This document shows positions 9,242-16,428 of a DNA stretch of 61,219 nucleotides, in pieces (positions within the stretch are counted from its first letter, which is position 1; each line of letters opens with the position of its first letter). The notes beneath the pieces were generated by a model. That model was not told the origin of the DNA. It saw only the letters and a program-made list of their open reading frames with translations, and searched no databases. The position numbers and the translations under genes were made by a program. The DNA is from CAYGVT01 sp964353355 (GTDB taxonomy: Archaea; Thermoplasmatota; DTKX01; GCA-020343715). Location: positions 1-61,219 of the forward strand of contig CAYGVT010000153.1 in NCBI GenBank assembly GCA_964353355.1, read 5' to 3'.

Positions 9242-10120
9242 ATGACCAAGGAGCATGGTGAGGGGGGCCAGGCGCCCAAGGAGGCCGCGTCCCCGAAGGA
9301 GGCGGAGGGGGCGAAGGTGCCCGAGTCGACGGCCGAGACGCCGCAGTCGCTGCTCATCGAGAGGCGCTCCGACGGCATCCTGGTGGTCACCATCAACCGG
9401 CCCGACAGGCGCAACGCGCTCGACCGGCCCACGCTGGCCGCAGGCCGCAAGCTCATCAGGGACATCCTCTACGACCGGTCCGCCCGCGTGCTCATAGTGA
9501 CCGGCGTGGGGGACAAGGCCTTCTGCGCGGGCGCGGACCTGAAGGAGCGCGAGGGCATGACGATGGACCAGGTGCGGCAGTACATCCGCTACATCCGCGA
9601 CACCTTCACCGAGATAGAGAACCTGCCCATCCCCGTCATCGCGGCCATCAACGGCTTCGCGCTCGGCGGGGGCCTGGAGCTCGCGCTCGCGTGCGACATC
9701 CGCATCGCCGCGCCGAACGCGACGCTCGCGCTCAACGAGACGAGCCTGGGCATCATCCCGGGCGGCGGCGGGACGGTGAGGCTCCCGCGCCTCGTCGGCA
9801 AGGGCATCGCCAAGGACCTCATCCTCACCGCCCGGTGGGTGGACGCCCATGAGGCGCTGCGCATCGGCCTCGTCAACGCCATCGCGCCAGAGGGGAGGCT
9901 GCTGGAGACGGCCATCGAGATGGCCACCAAGATGGTCGCCAACGGGCCCATCGCGGTCGAGCAGGCCAAGTACGTCATCAACCGCGGCTACGAGCTCCCG
10001 CTCGAGGAGGCGCTCCAGACCGAATCGGATTCCTACGAGGTGTGCATCCCGACCAAGGACCGCCTGGAGGCCCTCGCGGCCTTCAAGGAGAAGCGCAAGC
10101 CCCAGTTCAAGGGGGAGTGA
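9242..10120 (+). CDS. Enoyl-CoA hydratase/isomerase (crotonase), possible methylglutaconyl-CoA hydratase
   Basis: About 292 residues. A charged, Ala/Glu/Lys-rich N-terminal extension of about 35 residues precedes a normal crotonase fold. Visible motifs are NRPDRRNALDRP, the oxyanion-hole region KAFCAGADLKERE, and GFALGGGLELALACDIRIA with its glutamate. A second catalytic glutamate is in LNETSLGIIPGGGGTVRLPR. The ATG at 9242 follows GGAGGCGAGG; a GTG at 9221 overlapping the carrier stop is possible. Its place between the carrier and carboxyltransferase genes recalls leucine/isovalerate operons, in which methylcrotonyl-CoA carboxylase is followed by methylglutaconyl-CoA hydratase. That assignment is an inference from context. 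Confidence 0.9.
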   Translation: MTKEHGEGGQAPKEAASPKEAEGAKVPESTAETPQSLLIERRSDGILVVTINRPDRRNALDRPTLAAGRKLIRDILYDRSARVLIVTGVGDKAFCAGADLKEREGMTMDQVRQYIRYIRDTFTEIENLPIPVIAAINGFALGGGLELALACDIRIAAPNATLALNETSLGIIPGGGGTVRLPRLVGKGIAKDLILTARWVDAHEALRIGLVNAIAPEGRLLETAIEMATKMVANGPIAVEQAKYVINRGYELPLEEALQTESDSYEVCIPTKDRLEALAAFKEKRKPQFKGE

Positions 10121-10137
10121 CCGGCGGAGGTGTGACG

Positions 10138-11658
10138 ATGGCCGATGTGATGAGGGAGACGGAGCGCATCCGCAAGGGCGGCGACCCCAAGTACCACGCC
10201 AAGCTCAAGGAGCAGGGCAAGATATTCGCGCGCGACCGGCTCAACATGCTGCTCGACCCCGGGTGGGAGGTCGAGGAGGGCATGTTCGCCAACTGCGTCG
10301 ACGAGACGCTCCCCGCCGACGGCGTGGTCACCGGCATGGGCAAGATACGCGGACGCACGGTTTGCGTGATGGCCAACGACTCGACCATCAAGGCGGGCTC
10401 GTGGGGCCGCCGGACGGTCGAGAAGATCGTGCGCATCCAGGAGACCGCGCTGCGCCTGCGCGTCCCCCTCATCTACCTGGTGGACAGCGCGGGCGCGCGC
10501 ATCACTGACCAGATAGAGATGTTCCCCGGCCGCCGCGGCGCGGGCCGCATCTTCTACAACCAGGCCACGATGTCGGGCGTCGTGCCCCAGGTGTGCATCC
10601 TGTTCGGGCCCTCGGCCGCCGGCGGGGCATACATCCCCGCGTTCTGCGACATCGTCATCATGGTCGAGGGCCACGCGAGCATGTACCTGGGCTCGCCCCG
10701 AATGGCCGAGATGGTCATCGGCGAGAAGGTCAGCCTCGAGGAGATGGGCGGCGCGCGCATGCACTGCACCGTGTCGGGGTCCGGCGACGTGCTGGTCTCG
10801 ACCGAGGAGGAGGCGATAGAGGCCGTGCGGAAGTACGTCACGTACTTCCCGCAGAGCGCGGACGGGAGGCCCGGCAGCATCCACCCCGAGCCGCCCGCGA
10901 AGGACCCCCTCACCCTCGAGAAGGTCATCCCGACGAACGAGAACGTGCCCTTCGACATGTACGAGCTCATCGACCGCGTCGTCGACCGCACGAGCTTCTT
11001 CGAGATAAAGCGCCTCTTCGCCCCCGAGGTCATCGTGGGCTTCGCGAGGCTCGACGGCAGGGCCATCGGCATCATCGCCAACCAGCCCAAGGTCAAAGGC
11101 GGCGTCCTCTTCGTCGACAGCGCCATCAAGGCGACGAAGTTCATCCAGCTGTGCGACTCGTTCAACATCCCGCTGCTCTTCCTGGCCGACGTACCGGGCT
11201 TCATGATCGGCACCGCGGTCGAGCGCGAGGGCATCATCCGCGCGGGTGCGAAGATGATATACGCCGTGTCGGAGGCGACCGTGCCCAAGATATCCGTCAT
11301 CGTGCGCAAGGCCTACGGCGCGGGCCTCTACGCCATGGCAGGCCCCGGCTTCGAGCCGGACGCGTGCATCGCGCTCCCTGGGGCCATGATAGCCGTCATG
11401 GGCCCCGAGGCCGCGGTCAACGCGGTCTTCTACAACAAGATCATGGAGCTCGACCCCAAGGAGCGGCCGGCGCAGATACAGAAGCTGAGGGCGGAGTACA
11501 AAAGCGACATCGACATCTTCAAGCTCGCCTCCGAGCTAATCATCGACGACATGATCCACCCCAACGAGCTGCGCTCCGCGCTCATCGACAGGTTCGTGGC
11601 CTACGAGAGCAAGGACAAGGCGCTGCCGCGCAGGCGGCACGGCGTGATGCCGCAGTAG
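10138..11658 (+). CDS. Acyl-CoA carboxylase carboxyltransferase (beta) subunit
   Basis: About 506 residues, two crotonase-like halves with the usual length for PccB/MccB proteins. It transfers carboxyl from biotin to an acyl-CoA. Motifs include YLVDSAGARITDQIEMFPGR, GRIFYNQATMSG, GPSAAGGAYIPA and GFMIGTAVEREGIIRAGAK. The GRIFYNQATMS segment resembles methylcrotonyl-CoA carboxylase beta subunits more than propionyl-CoA ones, and the crotonase neighbour points the same way. Propionyl- or acetyl-CoA remains possible, because archaeal enzymes can be promiscuous. The ATG at 10138 is set by GGAGG seven bases upstream. It is the last gene of the operon. Confidence 0.93.
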   Translation: MADVMRETERIRKGGDPKYHAKLKEQGKIFARDRLNMLLDPGWEVEEGMFANCVDETLPADGVVTGMGKIRGRTVCVMANDSTIKAGSWGRRTVEKIVRIQETALRLRVPLIYLVDSAGARITDQIEMFPGRRGAGRIFYNQATMSGVVPQVCILFGPSAAGGAYIPAFCDIVIMVEGHASMYLGSPRMAEMVIGEKVSLEEMGGARMHCTVSGSGDVLVSTEEEAIEAVRKYVTYFPQSADGRPGSIHPEPPAKDPLTLEKVIPTNENVPFDMYELIDRVVDRTSFFEIKRLFAPEVIVGFARLDGRAIGIIANQPKVKGGVLFVDSAIKATKFIQLCDSFNIPLLFLADVPGFMIGTAVEREGIIRAGAKMIYAVSEATVPKISVIVRKAYGAGLYAMAGPGFEPDACIALPGAMIAVMGPEAAVNAVFYNKIMELDPKERPAQIQKLRAEYKSDIDIFKLASELIIDDMIHPNELRSALIDRFVAYESKDKALPRRRHGVMPQ

Positions 11659-11820
11659 GCCCGGGCCAGGCCTGAACCACCCTCGACCCTCGCCCCCGCG
11701 CACGCCCGACGCCTCCTCCCCCCCAAAGACCACCTTGCCAAGTGGAAATACCCGTGGGGACCACCAGCCCGCTCCCCGCATCGGGATGCCTGGCAACGGA
11801 CCTCTCGCACAGCTGGTAGT

Positions 11821-11828
11821 GTTTTTAT
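11821..11828 (+). promoter_or_regulatory. TATA-like element for the ammonia-lyase gene
   Basis: GTTTTTAT lies about 52 bases before the ATG at 11879, giving an expected leader of about 25 bases. GAGAGG near 11867 can serve as the ribosome binding site. The GC-rich 160 bases before this contain no other obvious signal. Confidence 0.4.
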
Positions 11829-11878
11829 CCACCGATGTCAATGTGGTGGACCGCGCTCTCGCACTGAGAGGACGAGGC

Positions 11879-13411
11879 ATGGATATGGTTGATGTCGTTT
11901 TGGACGGTCACAGCCTCACCATCGAGAGGCTGGTGGACGTAGCCAGGAACGGGGACAAGGTCTCGCTGCACCCGGATGCTGAAGGGCGCATCCTGAAGTG
12001 CCGCGCGATGCTTGAGAAGAAGGTCCAGGCCCATGAGATTATGTACGGGGTGAACACCGGCATCGGGGAGTTCTCCGAGGTCGTCCTAAACGATGACCAG
12101 ATCAAGGACTTCCAGAGATACCTCGTCTACAACCATGCGGCGGGCATCGGCGACCCGGCGCCCATCGAGTACGTCAGGGCCGCGATGGTGTCCAGGGCCA
12201 ACGTCCTCGCCATCGGCAAGTCCGGCATCCGGCTCGAGATTGTCAAGACCTTCGTCGAGATGCTGAACCGGGGGGTCACCCCGTTCGTCTGCCAGAAGGG
12301 GAGCGTGGGGGCCTCGGGTGACCTCGCGCCGATGAGCCAGATAGCGCTGCTGATGCTCGGCGAGGGGCAGGCCTACTACAAGGGGGAGCTGCTGGAGGGG
12401 GCCGAGGCGCTCAGGAGGGCCGGGATACCCGTCCCGGGCCTCGAGGCCAGGGACGGCCTGGCCGCCATCAACGGGTCCAACTTCCTGACCGCCATGAGCG
12501 CGCTCTTCCTCTACGACGCGATGAACTGGATGAAGCAGGCCGAGATCGCCGCGGCGATGACGCTCGAGGCCCTCATGGCCAACTATGCGCCCTACAACCC
12601 GAAGCTGCTCGAGGTCAGGGGCTTCAAGGGGGCCGTGCGCACGGCCAAGTCGATACGCAAGCTCGTCGCGGGGGGGGACCTGGTCGAGAAGAGGCTCAAG
12701 ATAAAGGTCCAGGACGCCTACTCCATGCGCTCGACGCCCCAGGTCATCGGTGCGGCGCACGACGCGCTCGAGTACGCGAGGTCCCAAGTCGAGATAGAGC
12801 TCAACGGCGTGGGGGACAACCCGGTGTTCTTCCCGGAGGAGAACCTCCAGCTGTCCGGCGCGAACTTCCAGGGCTCGCCTGTGTCCCTCCCCATGGACAT
12901 GGCCGGGGCCGCGGTGACCATGGTCTCGGTGCTCTCGGAGCGGAGGATGAACCGGCTCAACAACCCCGCCCTCAGCATAGGGCTGCCCGCGTTCCTCACC
13001 AAGGGCGCCGGGATGTTCTCGGGGCTGATGCTGAGCCAGTACACCGCGGACATGCTGATAGTGGAGCAGAGGATACTCTCCATGCCCGCATCGATCCAGT
13101 CCATCCCAGCCGCGGCGGACCAGGAGGACTTCGTCTCGATGGGGATGAACACCGCCATCAAGAACATGCAGATACTGGACAACGCCTACGGCATCCTGGG
13201 CATCGAGATGATGGCCGCGGCCCAGGCCCTCGACTTCAGGGAGTACAAGTTCGGCGCCGGCGTGCAGAAGGCCAAGGAGGTCATTCGCAGGCACGTCAAG
13301 TTCCTGGACATCGACCGGCCCCTGTACCCGGACCACACGGTCATGAAGGAGCTGGTCAAGAGCTGCGAGGTCCTCCACGAGGTCGAGAGGGCCATCGGGC
13401 CCCTCGGATGA
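11879..13411 (+). CDS. hutH: MIO-type aromatic amino acid lyase, probably histidine ammonia-lyase
   Basis: About 510 residues, the normal HutH length. The Ala-Ser-Gly that cyclises to the MIO cofactor is in KGSVGASGDLAPMSQIALL. The active-site Tyr loop is MYGVNTGIGEFSEVVL, and the LVYNHAAGIG segment carries the histidine typical of HutH. The C-terminal active-site region reads QEDFVSMGMNTA, where many bacterial HutH proteins have His after QED. It should deaminate histidine to urocanate. No urocanase or other hut gene is adjacent, so phenylalanine or tyrosine lyase activity cannot be excluded. The ATG at 11879 is used; another lies two codons downstream. Confidence 0.88.
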   Translation: MDMVDVVLDGHSLTIERLVDVARNGDKVSLHPDAEGRILKCRAMLEKKVQAHEIMYGVNTGIGEFSEVVLNDDQIKDFQRYLVYNHAAGIGDPAPIEYVRAAMVSRANVLAIGKSGIRLEIVKTFVEMLNRGVTPFVCQKGSVGASGDLAPMSQIALLMLGEGQAYYKGELLEGAEALRRAGIPVPGLEARDGLAAINGSNFLTAMSALFLYDAMNWMKQAEIAAAMTLEALMANYAPYNPKLLEVRGFKGAVRTAKSIRKLVAGGDLVEKRLKIKVQDAYSMRSTPQVIGAAHDALEYARSQVEIELNGVGDNPVFFPEENLQLSGANFQGSPVSLPMDMAGAAVTMVSVLSERRMNRLNNPALSIGLPAFLTKGAGMFSGLMLSQYTADMLIVEQRILSMPASIQSIPAAADQEDFVSMGMNTAIKNMQILDNAYGILGIEMMAAAQALDFREYKFGAGVQKAKEVIRRHVKFLDIDRPLYPDHTVMKELVKSCEVLHEVERAIGPLG

Positions 13412-13622
13412 TGCCGCGGATTGTGGCGCCCTAGATGCCCCAGCGATTCCCCTACGGCGAAGATGATAACCGTGAATTATTAATCATGGTCATCATTTGT
13501 CCAGTGGTCCGAAGAGGTTGGAATCCCGGGTTGAACGGATGTCTTCCACGATGTCCGGGGGCAGGACCATTCGGGCACGCGCCAACGCCCGCGCCCATCC
13601 TTATGCTCCGCTCCCCCACCCC
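13412..13622. other. Intergenic region with an unassigned AT-rich element
   Basis: This 211-base gap lies between two converging genes. Most of it is GC-rich. An AT-rich stretch at about 13463-13499 (core GAATTATTAATCATGG) is flanked by imperfect inverted arms (ATGATAACC near 13463 and GGTCATCAT near 13488). It resembles a TATA-containing promoter facing right, but the only gene to its right runs the other way. No tRNA fold or convincing small ORF was found. Confidence 0.4.
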
Positions 13623-14024
13623 TCACTTCTTGAACCACGCTGGCAGCTGCCGGAACCGGTAGTGGTCCACGAGGAAGTCGTGGTACATCGTCATGTAGAA
13701 CTCGTTGAACTTGCGCGCGTGCAGCACGCCCTCTCGCGTCACGCGGATGCGGTAGGACCGCCCGTCGGACTCGACCCCGACCAGGCCGGCGGTCCGCATG
13801 TGCTCGATGATCTTGTTGGTCATGTGGTGGTTGGACTTTATCTCGCAGGATATCTCGAACTTGGAGAGCCCCCTCTGCCCCCTTTCCGCGAGCACGCCGT
13901 CTAGCTTCGCCTCCAGCCCGGGCTGGTAGAGGTCGATGTCCAGGTCCTGGACGAGCCGGTTGAGGGTGATGCAGACGTAGAGCTCCCATGTCTTGTACTG
14001 CTTCCCCCCCTCGGCCGTCCCCAT
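13623..14024 (-). CDS. Winged-helix DNA-binding protein
   Basis: About 133 residues. The pattern of helices followed by a wing (GLSKFEISCEIKSNHHMTNKI then AGLVGVESDGRSYRIRVTREG) fits a MarR/PadR-like winged-helix transcription factor. A C-terminal aromatic-rich stretch (NEFYMTMYHDFLVDHYRFRQ) may form the dimer interface. The ATG at 14024 directly follows a GTG codon and a run of Gs that can act as ribosome binding site. It starts only a few bases after the stop of the upstream membrane protein gene, so the two are co-transcribed and may regulate or sense together. Ligand unknown. Confidence 0.75.
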   Translation of the reverse strand: MGTAEGGKQYKTWELYVCITLNRLVQDLDIDLYQPGLEAKLDGVLAERGQRGLSKFEISCEIKSNHHMTNKIIEHMRTAGLVGVESDGRSYRIRVTREGVLHARKFNEFYMTMYHDFLVDHYRFRQLPAWFKK

Positions 14025-14031
14025 CACCCCC

Positions 14032-15222
14032 CTAGGAGTCGGGCGCCACGAACGGCACCGGACAGTAGTAGCCCTCGCACTCGCTCACGACCTGGAGCGT
14101 CCTGGACCTCTCCCCCCTCCTGTCCGGTACCGGGTTTCCGAGCAGGAAGGCGTAGACCTCGTCGGGCACGTCTGCGTCACCCTCCCTCACGAGCGCGACC
14201 ACGCGCCTTGGGAGCCTCCCGTCGCGGCGCGTGATGTCCTCGGCCGCCTGCCTGAGCGCACGCACGTCCTCGAGGCTGGGCGCGCGGTCGAATGCCCTCA
14301 CGAGCACACGCGAGCCCGGGCCCCCAGCGGAGGCGTCGAACGCGTGTCGACGGCCCTCGAGGCCCTCGAACTCCAAGGGGCGCGGCGCGGTCTCGTCCCA
14401 TCCCGCCAAGTCGCCCGTCGCGGCGAGGCACCGCATGTACCGCGCGACCGCGTCCGGCCCCGGCGGCACGGGGCAGGGCGGCGTGAGCTCGAAGGCCTCC
14501 ATCGCGCGGTGGCGGCCCCTGATGTACCGGAGGAACCGGCCGACCTCCATCATCAACCCGAGGGAGACCGCCACCAGGACCGCGGCCGTGGCCTGCAGTG
14601 CGATCGTCAGGGCCCTGAGGGGACCATGGACGGTCGAGAGCCCCACGGCGTCGAGCGCGAACTGGAGGCCCAGGAACGCAAGGAGCATCGCCGTGAACGC
14701 CGCAGTGAACTTGTGCATGCGGTCGACCTGTGGCAGCTGCTGCTCGACCTCGCGCACCAGGGACATGAGCACCATCGCCGGGTCCGCGGGCATGGGCCCC
14801 TCTCCACCTTGGGGCCTTCGCGGGGGCCTCGCCTCCTTGGGGGGCATCTCGCGGTTCATCCTCTCGAAGACCTCGTAACGCGCGCGTGTCGTGCCCAGGA
14901 ACCTGAGGCTCTGGTACATGAAGATGAGGACAGTGGACCCGAGAGCCCAGACGAAGACGAGCAGCGCGAGCTCCACGCCCGCCAGCACCCACCAGGCCAG
15001 GGTGGGCTCGCCCACCTCCCTGAGGATGTCCAGGACGTCCGAGGCGACGGAGAGCCCGGCCGGCAGGACCGAGAGCATCGCCACGAGCAGCCCGATGACG
15101 GTGAGCGCGATGCCCCCGCGGACGCGCCCGCCGTACTCGTCCAGCGTCGAGGCGAGCTCGAGCCGCGTCTCCACGGCGCCCTCGACGGCGTCCCTGACCG
15201 GGAAGTCCCTCAGGATGGCCAT
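14032..15222 (-). CDS. Multi-pass membrane protein of unknown function
   Basis: About 396 residues with two pairs of hydrophobic helices: GGIALTVIGLLVAMLSVLPA and WWVLAGVELALLVFVWALGS, then FTAAFTAMLLAFLGLQFAL and ALTIALQATAAVLVAVSLGL. A cytosolic-looking loop between the pairs contains PPKEARPPRRPQGGEG. The roughly 150-residue C-terminal part is soluble and charged. The ATG at 15222 (MAILRDFP) is chosen because GAGGTGGAGCGG precedes it; a GTG at 15246 is possible. It is co-oriented with the winged-helix gene, which follows four to eight bases after its stop. I do not recognise the family. Confidence 0.75.
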   Translation of the reverse strand: MAILRDFPVRDAVEGAVETRLELASTLDEYGGRVRGGIALTVIGLLVAMLSVLPAGLSVASDVLDILREVGEPTLAWWVLAGVELALLVFVWALGSTVLIFMYQSLRFLGTTRARYEVFERMNREMPPKEARPPRRPQGGEGPMPADPAMVLMSLVREVEQQLPQVDRMHKFTAAFTAMLLAFLGLQFALDAVGLSTVHGPLRALTIALQATAAVLVAVSLGLMMEVGRFLRYIRGRHRAMEAFELTPPCPVPPGPDAVARYMRCLAATGDLAGWDETAPRPLEFEGLEGRRHAFDASAGGPGSRVLVRAFDRAPSLEDVRALRQAAEDITRRDGRLPRRVVALVREGDADVPDEVYAFLLGNPVPDRRGERSRTLQVVSECEGYYCPVPFVAPDS

Positions 15223-15276
15223 CCGCTCCACCTCGCCTGGCACCACGACCTGGCGCAGGGCCTTCTACTGGCCCCC

Positions 15277-15295
15277 CCTATATAAAGCATATAGG
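15277..15295. promoter_or_regulatory. TATA box embedded in a perfect inverted repeat
   Basis: CCTATAT-AAAGC-ATATAGG is a perfect 7-bp inverted repeat with a 5-base spacer. It contains TATA-like sequence in both directions, about 60 bases before the minus-strand gene at 15222. It could serve as its promoter and also bind a repressor, perhaps the winged-helix protein encoded in that operon; the binding is inference. Confidence 0.5.
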
Positions 15296-15328
15296 AAGAA
15301 TCATTCCAAGCTCTTATTCTTATCCTTA

Positions 15329-15349
15329 TATCGTAGACGTCAGACGATA
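15329..15349. promoter_or_regulatory. Inverted repeat in the divergent promoter region
   Basis: TATCGT and ACGATA form 6-bp inverted arms separated by nine bases (AGACGTCAG), directly after the CTTATCCTTATAT promoter-like stretch on the plus strand. It lies about 55 bases before the ATG at 15402. Its place between divergent genes, one group of which encodes a winged-helix protein, fits an operator. Confidence 0.45.
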
Positions 15350-15401
15350 AGGGCATCGCGAGGCCCGTGATGAGGGCCGGATGCGCAAGGAAGTGACACG
15401 A

Positions 15402-16310
15402 ATGGCTGACGATAACACCGCGAAGGGAACGACGCAGACGAACGCCCCCGCCGCGCCGGTCGCGCCGCAGGCGCCCCCGGCCCCCCAGGCCCCGCCCCCG
15501 CCCCAGGCACCCTACTGGCCCCCGGCGCCCCCGGCCTACGCGGCCCCCCCGCCGCCCCCGCCGCCGTGGCCGGGCTACTACCAGCAGCCCCCCAGGCAGG
15601 AGCGGACGAAGCTCATCGAGGACTCCAACAAGCCCACCGTGGTGGGCGCCCTGCTCGCCCTCGTGGCCATCCTGGGCATCATCATGTGGTCCCTGGGCCT
15701 CACGGGCTTCTCGGTGTTCGGCGACATGATGGATGAGAACGGGGACGGCCTCGTGACCATCCACGGCGTCGTCGAGTACACCAACGGCACCGGGGTCTCG
15801 AACGCGAGCGTGTCCGTGGTCGGCACAACGGTCGCGACCTCGACCGATGCCGAGGGCAACTTCGTGCTCTACAACGTGCCAGACGGCGACCAGCGTATCC
15901 AGGTCTCCAAGCCCGGCTACGTCTCGCTCGTGCGTAAGATCACCGTCCAGGAGGGCATGATGTGGGACATGGGCACGATGGGCAACGCGAACGGCCCCAA
16001 GATGGAGTTCACCCTCGCGCCCGGCGACGGCACGGCGGAGGTCGGGACCTTCGGCGACCAGTTCGACTTCGAGGACGTACGCTCGTTCCTGGTCGTGTGC
16101 TCGGTGATCGGCATCGCCATGAGCGTGCTCGCGCTCCTCGGCGCTTTCTTCGCCTTCAAGCGCACGAACTTCCCGATGGTCATCGTGGGCTGCCTCGCGG
16201 GCGTGTTCACCCTCGGGTTCGGCGTCGGGACGCTCTTCGCGTTCATCGCGCTGTTCATCACGATGCTGGCGTCCGAGGAGTTCAAGGGCAAGAAGGCCCA
16301 GGCGAGCTGA
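15402..16310 (+). CDS. Proline-rich-tail membrane protein with carboxypeptidase-regulatory-like domain
   Basis: About 302 residues. A tail of about 65 residues is very rich in P and A (QAPPAPQAPPPPQAPYWPPA). One membrane helix follows (VVGALLALVAILGIIMWSLG). Next is a beta-sandwich resembling the carboxypeptidase regulatory/CarboxypepD_reg domain (VEYTNGTGVSNASVSVVGTT, then STDAEGNFVLYNVPDGD). Two or three further helices lie near the C terminus. The beta domain probably faces outward. The ATG at 15402 is preferred because GGAAGTGA lies upstream; an ATG at 15381 is in frame. It is divergent from the winged-helix operon. Function unknown. Confidence 0.8.
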   Translation: MADDNTAKGTTQTNAPAAPVAPQAPPAPQAPPPPQAPYWPPAPPAYAAPPPPPPPWPGYYQQPPRQERTKLIEDSNKPTVVGALLALVAILGIIMWSLGLTGFSVFGDMMDENGDGLVTIHGVVEYTNGTGVSNASVSVVGTTVATSTDAEGNFVLYNVPDGDQRIQVSKPGYVSLVRKITVQEGMMWDMGTMGNANGPKMEFTLAPGDGTAEVGTFGDQFDFEDVRSFLVVCSVIGIAMSVLALLGAFFAFKRTNFPMVIVGCLAGVFTLGFGVGTLFAFIALFITMLASEEFKGKKAQAS

Positions 16311-16326
16311 CCTCAACTACGAACGC

Positions 16327-16351
16327 CCCACGGGCCTCCCCCGCCCGTGGG
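16327..16351 (+). terminator. Stem-loop between converging genes
   Basis: CCCACGGGC pairs perfectly with GCCCGTGGG across a 7-base C-rich loop, 16 bases after the stop codon at 16310. The position suggests transcription termination or 3'-end protection. No U-run follows, so the terminator role is uncertain for an archaeon. Confidence 0.4.
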
Positions 16352-16428
16352 CACATGGGCCGCGGGGTCCCCCCCATCCCCCATCCCCCAACCACCCCCC
16401 GCGGCCCTTCCACTTCCCCGCTCCCCGC

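Noticed and set aside
13497..13545. Possible tRNA T-arm (GGTTGGAATCCC)
   Set aside because: No matching acceptor stem, D arm or anticodon arm could be folded around it.
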